Shown: one piece after another, positions 59,341 through 64,000 of the stretch
How the letters are laid out: every line of letters begins with the position of its first letter
Numbering within the stretch: position 1 is the stretch's first letter
Assembly: GCF_016907955.1 (NCBI RefSeq)
Contig: NZ_JAFBCX010000002.1
Coordinates: 124,001-188,000 of the forward strand
Direction: 5' to 3'
Source: Lentzea nigeriaca
GTDB lineage: Bacteria; Actinomycetota; Actinomycetes; Mycobacteriales; Pseudonocardiaceae
DNA: 64,000 bases
Translations under genes and position numbers: made by a program
Notes under the pieces: generated by a model
Told to the model about the DNA's origin: nothing
What the model saw: only the letters and a program-made list of their open reading frames with translations
Databases searched by the model: none

Positions 59341-60387
59341 ATGGAATTCGACGCGAGAATCAACGCCCAGCGGGTGACCGCATACGCCGAGCTGCGTGCC
59401 GTGCTGGCTGATCCGGTGACGTTCTCCTCCCGGAACATGACAGGACCGCAGGTCGCGGCGGTAGCCGCACTGCTGCCGCCGGAGCAGCGGCGATTGCTGG
59501 AATTGATGTCCTCGCTCAACGCGGCGGACGGGTCGAGGCACGCCCGAATTCGTGCCGCAGCGAATCAGAAATTCACTCCATTGGTGGTACGCCGAATGGC
59601 TGACCCAATTCAGGAACGCGCACGGGCCCTGCTGGACGCGCTGCCGGAGGAAGCCGACTTCGTGAGCGAGTTCGCCGCGCCGTTCGCCCTGGGTGTCGTC
59701 GGTGACGTGCTCGGCGTGCCGGAGAAGGACTTCCCGCTGTTCCGCGAGTTCGTGGCGCCCGTGCTGGAGCTGACCAGCGGCGAGGAGATCAGCGAGCGGG
59801 TGCTCGGGTCGTACTTCACCGGCATGAACGAGTTCTGCGCCTACTTCGGGCGTTCGGACGCGTTCAAGGGCGGCCAGCTGTCCGAACAGGAACGGCTGTC
59901 GCTGTGCCTGGCGGTCGTCGTGGCCGGCACCGACTCGACCACGAACATGCTGTCCAGCACGCTGCTGCGACTCGACCGCCGCGAACGCCGTCTGGGCGGT
60001 GTGGTGGAGGAGGTCGTGCGGCTCGACTCGCCGTTCGTCGGCTTCTTCCGGACGGCGACGCGACCGGTGACCTTGGCCGGGGTGAAGATCACCGAGGGCG
60101 AGCACCTGTTCCTCGACTACGCGGCCGGCAACCGCGACCCGCGCGTGTTCACCGAGGACTTCGACCCCGGCAGGCCGTCAGTGCCGGGACACCTTGGCTT
60201 CGGCCACGGCCCGCACTACTGCCTCGGTGCCCAGCTCGCGCGCCTGGAAGGCCGGATCGTCGCCGAAGAGCTGCTCGACCGCTCGTACGAGGTGGCCGAG
60301 CAGCCCGGCGACGTCCGCTACCGCAAGCACCTGATCAGCCACGGCCCCGCGGCGCTGCGGTTCAGACCAGGGCAGCGTCGAGGGTGA
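59341..60387 (+). CDS. Short cytochrome P450
   Basis: ATG at 59341; 348 residues, compared with about 400 in most bacterial P450s. The I-helix is VVVAGTDSTTN (residues 193-203), ExxR is E224-R227, and the heme loop is LGFGHGPHYCLGAQ with Cys294. The N-terminal ~50 residues of the fold (first beta-sheet) are absent: the protein begins near AYAELRAVLADPVTFSS. About ten residues are missing between helices I and K. Heme ligation motifs are intact. Its 3' end overlaps the convergent OsmC gene. Confidence 0.9.
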   Translation: MEFDARINAQRVTAYAELRAVLADPVTFSSRNMTGPQVAAVAALLPPEQRRLLELMSSLNAADGSRHARIRAAANQKFTPLVVRRMADPIQERARALLDALPEEADFVSEFAAPFALGVVGDVLGVPEKDFPLFREFVAPVLELTSGEEISERVLGSYFTGMNEFCAYFGRSDAFKGGQLSEQERLSLCLAVVVAGTDSTTNMLSSTLLRLDRRERRLGGVVEEVVRLDSPFVGFFRTATRPVTLAGVKITEGEHLFLDYAAGNRDPRVFTEDFDPGRPSVPGHLGFGHGPHYCLGAQLARLEGRIVAEELLDRSYEVAEQPGDVRYRKHLISHGPAALRFRPGQRRG

Positions 60388-60790
60388 TGTTCTCGACGGC
60401 CGCGAGCGCCTTGGACACCGGGCAGTTCTTCTTGGCGCCCTCGGCGGCCTCGACGAAGGCCTCCTGCGTGAGACCCGGCACGTTGGCGCGCACCGTCAGG
60501 TGGATGGCCGTGATGCCCTGACCGGCCACGAAGGTGACCTTGGCGTTGGTGTCGATCGAGGTGGGCGGCGTGCCCGCGCCCGTCAGGCCGTGCGAGAGCG
60601 CCATCGAGTAGCACGACGAGTGTGCCGCCGCGATGAGCTCCTCCGGGCTGGTCTTCCCGCCTGCCTCCTCGGCGCGCGCCTTCCAGTCGATGTCGAAGGT
60701 GCCGCTCTTGGACGTGTCGAGGTTGACGTTGCCCTTGCCCTCGATGAGAGAGCCTTCCCAGTGCGCGCTTGCCGATTGGGTGACTGACAT
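60362..60790 (-). CDS. osmC: OsmC-family peroxiredoxin
   Basis: A 142-residue protein. Reactive Cys60 (AAHSSCYSMALSHGL) and resolving Cys123 (KKNCPVSKAL) are at canonical sites; SPEELIAAAHSSC is diagnostic. It reduces organic hydroperoxides in the cytoplasm. ATG start. Its end overlaps the P450 3' end by 26 bp. Confidence 0.95.
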   Translation of the reverse strand: MSVTQSASAHWEGSLIEGKGNVNLDTSKSGTFDIDWKARAEEAGGKTSPEELIAAAHSSCYSMALSHGLTGAGTPPTSIDTNAKVTFVAGQGITAIHLTVRANVPGLTQEAFVEAAEGAKKNCPVSKALAAVENITLDAALV

Positions 60791-61010
60791 GGTCTCCAGG
60801 TCCTTCTCGCACGAGCCCGAACCGAACGGTTCGAGCGGACACCGACCACCTTTCCACGGAAGGGCCTGGCGATCACCCCGAGACCCACGGGCCGGGACGG
60901 ATCAGCCGCACGGCACGGGGCTGGCGGGCGCGAAAAGACCGGCTCCCGAGGGGTCCGCCGGGCGTCCTTCACGCAGGGGGCGTCCCGCCAACATCATGGC
61001 GGAACGAAAG

Positions 61011-61039
61011 AGGCTCATGCTCTCCATGAGCATGAGCCT
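61011..61039 (-). terminator. 12-bp hairpin terminator of tRNA-Gly
   Basis: The arms aggctcatgctc (61011-61022) and gagcatgagcct (61028-61039) have a 5-nt loop, immediately downstream of the minus-strand tRNA. Confidence 0.8.
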
Positions 61040-61049
61040 TCGTTCGTGG

Positions 61050-61122
61050 AGCGGATGACGAGACTCGAACTCGCGACCCTCACCTTGGCAAGGTGATGCG
61101 CTACCAACTGCGCTACATCCGC
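61050..61122 (-). tRNA. tRNA-Gly (GCC)
   Basis: On the minus strand the acceptor gcggatg pairs with catccgc. The anticodon loop is ttGCCaa, the T arm is gagttcgagtctc with standard TTC, and the discriminator is T. CCA is not encoded. Confidence 0.97.
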
Positions 61123-61153
61123 GTTGCCTTACGGGGAGAACTATACAACAGCC

Positions 61154-61603
61154 TCAAACGGCGTCTCGACCGGGGGGCTGTAATCCGGCCAACAGTTGAT
61201 CTACCTCGGTCAACTGCTCCTTGGGCCACCGCCACTCCCACAACGCCCTGACCTTGGGCAGCACGTCGCACGGCAGCCAGGCCGCGACCTCCTCACGAAG
61301 ATCCCAGTCGTCGAACACGTGCTCGTAGAAGCTGATCAACGCGGCGTTCTCCAGGAACTGCTCCGGCTGGTGGAAGCACCAGTGGGCGAAGCCGTACGCG
61401 CGGCGCAGCACGTCGTCGTTCTGCTCGCGGTGGGCTTCCATCGTCAGCTGGGAGAGCTCCGAGAAGAAGACGTGGCAGGACCACTCCTCGGTCTCGGCGA
61501 CAGCACGAAGTTCCGGCACCAGAGCCGAAGCGCGTTCCCGCCAGTCCACCACGGTCGTGACGATAGTCGCTGGATCTTCATCGTCCGATGGTCCGACGCC
61601 CAC
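61154..61603 (-). CDS. Hypothetical protein, DUF7674-like
   Basis: About 149 residues from GTG 61603; starts at 61621 or 61558 are possible. The protein is all-helical and acidic: WRERASALVPELRAVAE, CHVFFSELSQLTMEAHREQ, LRRAYGFAHWCFHQPEQFL, SFYEHVFDDWDLREEV and VRALWEWRWPKEQL. The layout resembles small helical DUF7674-type proteins. No catalytic motif. Divergent from the sigma-factor gene. Confidence 0.65.
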   Translation of the reverse strand: MGVGPSDDEDPATIVTTVVDWRERASALVPELRAVAETEEWSCHVFFSELSQLTMEAHREQNDDVLRRAYGFAHWCFHQPEQFLENAALISFYEHVFDDWDLREEVAAWLPCDVLPKVRALWEWRWPKEQLTEVDQLLAGLQPPGRDAV

Positions 61604-61711
61604 CTGTGACCGTCTCGTCACCGGATACGTTGCGCTGATCAGCCCACGACTATCGGATGGTCTTGTATATCGACCTGTTCTCATCGAGGAGCAGTTCTGG
61701 CCCCTTGTGGC

Positions 61712-63034
61712 ATGTTGAACCACGTGATGGTCGACGAGAACGAGGTCGACCGGGACCTGCTCGCCAGGGTGCGCGACGGAGACGACTCGGCCTACGGCGA
61801 ACTGTTCTCCCGGCACGCGGACGCGATCCGCCGTTTCTCACTCAGGCACGTCCGCGAGGCGGCCGAGGCCGACGATCTCACCGCCGAGGCGTTCTTCCGC
61901 ATGCTGCAGGCGATCCGGCGCGGCAGCGGTCCCACCGACCACGTCCGCACCTACCTGCTGACGGTGGCTCGCCGCGTCGCGTGGGAGTGGAGCGGGCGGC
62001 GGCGTGACGTCCCGGTCGAGGACGAGGAGCTCGGGCGTCGCGTCGAGCCCGTGGGCGACAACGCGAACCGCCGGGTCGAGCACAACCTCATCACCAGAGC
62101 CTTCTCGAGCCTGCCGGAACGCTGGCGGGTCGTGTTGTGGCGCGTCGAGGTGGAGGGTGAACGGCCCGCCTCGGTGGCGCCGCACTTCGGTCTCTCGCCC
62201 AACGCCATGTCGGCGTTGGCCCGTCGCGCGCGTGAGGGTCTGCGTGCGGCCTACCTGCAGGCGCACCTGGCCGCTGACGACGGGCGTTCGTCGTGCGCGG
62301 CGATCAGGGCGAAGCTCGGCACGTTCACCGCCGGTGGGGTCCAAGGCGTCGAGGAACGCCGGATCCGTGCCCACCTGGACAGCTGTTCTTCCTGCTCACA
62401 GCTCTACACCGAGCTGAACGAGGTCTGCGCGACACTGCGGGCCAACGCGGCGTTCCTGATCGTGCCGTCCACGCTCGGGCTCGCGTTCGCCGGGAAGGTG
62501 CTGATCAGCAAGGCGAAGATGGCTGTCGTCGCCGCGAGCGTGGCGACCGTCGGCCTGATCGGGACGATGGCCGCGGTGTTCAACGGCGGGGCCGGTGTCG
62601 CGGTGCTGCAGCCGGACCAGAACCCGGTGATCGCCATGATCACGTCGGGTTCGTCCAGCTCGGGGCACAGCGAGGAGCTCGTGGTCGCTCCGCCGCCCCA
62701 GGTTGAGCAGAAGCAGGAGCAGACGCGGGAGAACGTGGTGAACCCCGGCGGTGGGCAGCGTCAGGACACCGTGCGCAAGACGACGTCCTACGCGCCGCCG
62801 CCTGCCGGCGACCAGCGCCGGGAACCGCCGGTCGAGCGGGCGTTGCCGGTCGTCGCGTCGTCGTCGAGCTCCAGCGAGGTGGTCACGACCGCGTCCACGA
62901 CCGTGCGCGAGGTGAAGTCGCTGAACACGGCGCCCTCGACGTCCGAGACGCCGCCGTCCTCCACTCCCTGCTCGACGCCGCAGACCACGACCACCACCAT
63001 CACGCTCTATCCCAAGCCGCCGATCCAGAACTGA
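61712..63034 (+). CDS. ECF sigma factor fused to zinc anti-sigma domain, TM helix and Ser/Thr-rich tail
   Basis: A 440-residue protein, with a second ATG at residue 6. Sigma region 2 (about 25-95) has FSRHADAIRRFSLRHV and DDLTAEAFFRML. Region 4 (about 125-182) has LPERWRVVLWRVEVEGE and LSPNAMSALARRAREGL. A zinc anti-sigma motif His221-X3-Cys225-X2-Cys228 follows, then a membrane helix (about 270-290) and a long external tail rich in Ser/Thr/Pro with late Cys. This is the ECF52-like architecture, in which one polypeptide carries both sigma factor and its membrane regulator. Confidence 0.92.
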   Translation: MLNHVMVDENEVDRDLLARVRDGDDSAYGELFSRHADAIRRFSLRHVREAAEADDLTAEAFFRMLQAIRRGSGPTDHVRTYLLTVARRVAWEWSGRRRDVPVEDEELGRRVEPVGDNANRRVEHNLITRAFSSLPERWRVVLWRVEVEGERPASVAPHFGLSPNAMSALARRAREGLRAAYLQAHLAADDGRSSCAAIRAKLGTFTAGGVQGVEERRIRAHLDSCSSCSQLYTELNEVCATLRANAAFLIVPSTLGLAFAGKVLISKAKMAVVAASVATVGLIGTMAAVFNGGAGVAVLQPDQNPVIAMITSGSSSSGHSEELVVAPPPQVEQKQEQTRENVVNPGGGQRQDTVRKTTSYAPPPAGDQRREPPVERALPVVASSSSSSEVVTTASTTVREVKSLNTAPSTSETPPSSTPCSTPQTTTTTITLYPKPPIQN

Positions 63035-63128
63035 CGGTGACGATCAAGGTCGGCTGAGTTCACCCACAAGGCTCGCCTCGCGGAAGGTACGGTTTGACCA
63101 AGACCGACCGAGCGTGGGAGACGGGTAC

Positions 63129-63566
63129 ATGACGCGGCTGGTGCGCGGTGCGGACGGGCGGATGTGGACGGTCCACAGCCGCATCGAGTGGCGCAACCCG
63201 GTGGAATCCGACGACTTCGAGCACGACGTCAGCGGTGGTGTCCTGCCAGGCATCATGATGGCCGGGATGCTGGTCGTGATGACAGTCGTGCTCATCGCGT
63301 GGACGCCCGAACAGGTGGTCGTGCCTGCGTGGCTGATCCTCGCGCTGATCTTCCTGTTCGCGTTCTTCCCGGTCCGCTGGGCGCTGCGCCGGCCGCACAC
63401 GCTGGTCGCTGAGAGCAAGGCCACCGCCGACGAGTTGCCACCCGAGCGGTGGATCGGTCAGGTCAGGGGTCCGCTCGCGGTGCGCCAGCAGGCCAACCGC
63501 GTCGCTCGCACGATCGAGATGCACTCGCTGCCCGACGTCGAAGGCCCGCTGCAACCCGTCGACTGA
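63129..63566 (+). CDS. Conserved actinobacterial membrane protein (DUF983-like annotation)
   Basis: ATG at 63129; 145 residues. The N-terminal soluble part is TRLVRGADGRMWTVHSRIEW. Two adjacent membrane helices (about 40-62 and 66-86) end in FFPVRWALRRPHTLVAES. The C-terminal part is WIGQVRGPLAVRQQANRVART. This is a widely conserved but uncharacterised actinobacterial protein. It is 15 nt before the glycosylase gene, so the two are probably co-transcribed. Confidence 0.85.
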   Translation: MTRLVRGADGRMWTVHSRIEWRNPVESDDFEHDVSGGVLPGIMMAGMLVVMTVVLIAWTPEQVVVPAWLILALIFLFAFFPVRWALRRPHTLVAESKATADELPPERWIGQVRGPLAVRQQANRVARTIEMHSLPDVEGPLQPVD

Positions 63567-63581
63567 TGCGACACTGGACCG

Positions 63582-64000
63582 GTGCCCGAGCTACCCGAGG
63601 TAGAAGCACTGGTCCACCACCTGCGTGAGAACGCGGTGGGCCGAACGGTGCACCGCGTCGACGTGGCGTCACTGCAGGTGCTCAAGACGTTCGATCCGCC
63701 GTGGACCGCGCTGCACGGCCAGGAGGTCGTGGCCGCGCACCGGCACGGCAAGCATCTCGACCTGGAGGTCGCGGACGGCCTGCACCTGGTCGTCCACCTC
63801 GCCAGAGCCGGGTGGCTGCGCTGGGCCGACACCATGTCCGCCCCGCCGCCCAAGCAGGGCCGCGGTCCGCTGGCGTTGCGCGTGCACCTGGGTCCGCCCG
63901 GTCAGGGGCCGGGGTTCGACCTGACGGAAGCCGGCACCAAGAAGGGGCTCGCGGCGTGGATCGTGCGCGACCCGAAGACCATCGCGAGCGTCGCCAGGCT
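63582..64000 (+). CDS. Fpg/Nei family DNA glycosylase (3' end outside the window)
   Basis: GTG at 63582; 139 complete codons are visible. The N-terminus after the start is PELPEVEALVHHLR, with the catalytic Pro2 (Schiff-base nucleophile) and Glu3. HRHGKHLDLEV carries the conserved beta-elimination-loop lysine, and LVVHLARAGWLRWAD and FDLTEAGTKKGLAAWIV follow. The protein repairs oxidised bases. The zinc finger and H2TH region would lie beyond 64000. It belongs to the shorter actinobacterial Fpg-like group. Confidence 0.92.
   Translation, partial: MPELPEVEALVHHLRENAVGRTVHRVDVASLQVLKTFDPPWTALHGQEVVAAHRHGKHLDLEVADGLHLVVHLARAGWLRWADTMSAPPPKQGRGPLALRVHLGPPGQGPGFDLTEAGTKKGLAAWIVRDPKTIASVAR

Overview
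The window is high-GC actinobacterial chromosome, most likely from the Pseudonocardiaceae (Lentzea / Saccharothrix / Lechevalieria type). The evidence is GC-rich codon use, frequent GTG starts, and the origin-proximal order tRNA-Ala, ppiA, rhomboid, PH-domain protein, crgA, class E sortase, trpG, pknB, pknA, pbpA, rodA, pstP, fhaB, fhaA, tRNA-Leu. This order matches the Mycobacterium tuberculosis Rv0009-Rv0020c neighbourhood. Genus assignment is inference.

Region 1 (1-18.2 kb) is the conserved signalling and cell-wall island. It holds a DoxX protein, a lipoprotein, a cyclophilin, a rhomboid protease, CrgA, a sortase, and the minus-strand operon fhaA-fhaB-pstP-rodA-pbpA-pknA-pknB. That operon encodes two PASTA-type Ser/Thr kinases, their phosphatase, two FHA readers and the elongation/division pair RodA-PbpA. 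An iron-box-controlled fprA sits inside the otherwise syntenic block, and a small cluster of DnaA boxes lies next to crgA.

Region 2 (18.2-45 kb) is mostly metabolic and regulatory. It contains oxidoreductases, a sugar-lactone oxidase, an alanine-racemase-fold enzyme, a TetR gene beside a GH1 glucosidase/MFS/SDR operon, a large HTH-TPR regulator with a divergent pair of coupled small genes, and a LysR/SDR pair. It continues with a YcnI-CopC-CopD copper operon, a BCCT osmolyte transporter, a RecB-like nuclease, UDP-glucose dehydrogenase, a gamma-glutamyltransferase-like enzyme and small secreted proteins. An orphan DUF397 gene there is preceded by the debris of its usual HTH partner.

Region 3 (45-55 kb) is a surface-glycan cluster. 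It has an FkbM methyltransferase, a tandem double glycosyltransferase, a coiled-coil methyltransferase-like protein, a second large glycosyltransferase, a TQ-motif membrane protein and a GT-C-like membrane protein. A stump of msrA lies inside it.

Region 4 (55-64 kb) has an RlpA-like secreted protein, a CDI-immunity-like protein, an Acg-type nitroreductase, a large SARP regulator divergent from an unusually short P450, OsmC, tRNA-Gly, an ECF sigma factor fused to its own anti-sigma and membrane domains, and the start of an Fpg/Nei glycosylase.

No insertion sequence, prophage or CRISPR array was seen. I found no clear new multi-gene system. The best leads are the shared TQ phosphothreonine-like motifs, the HTH-TPR locus with its coupled partners, the DnaA-box cluster, the sigma/anti-sigma fusion, the SARP/mini-P450 pair and a dispersed 53-bp element.
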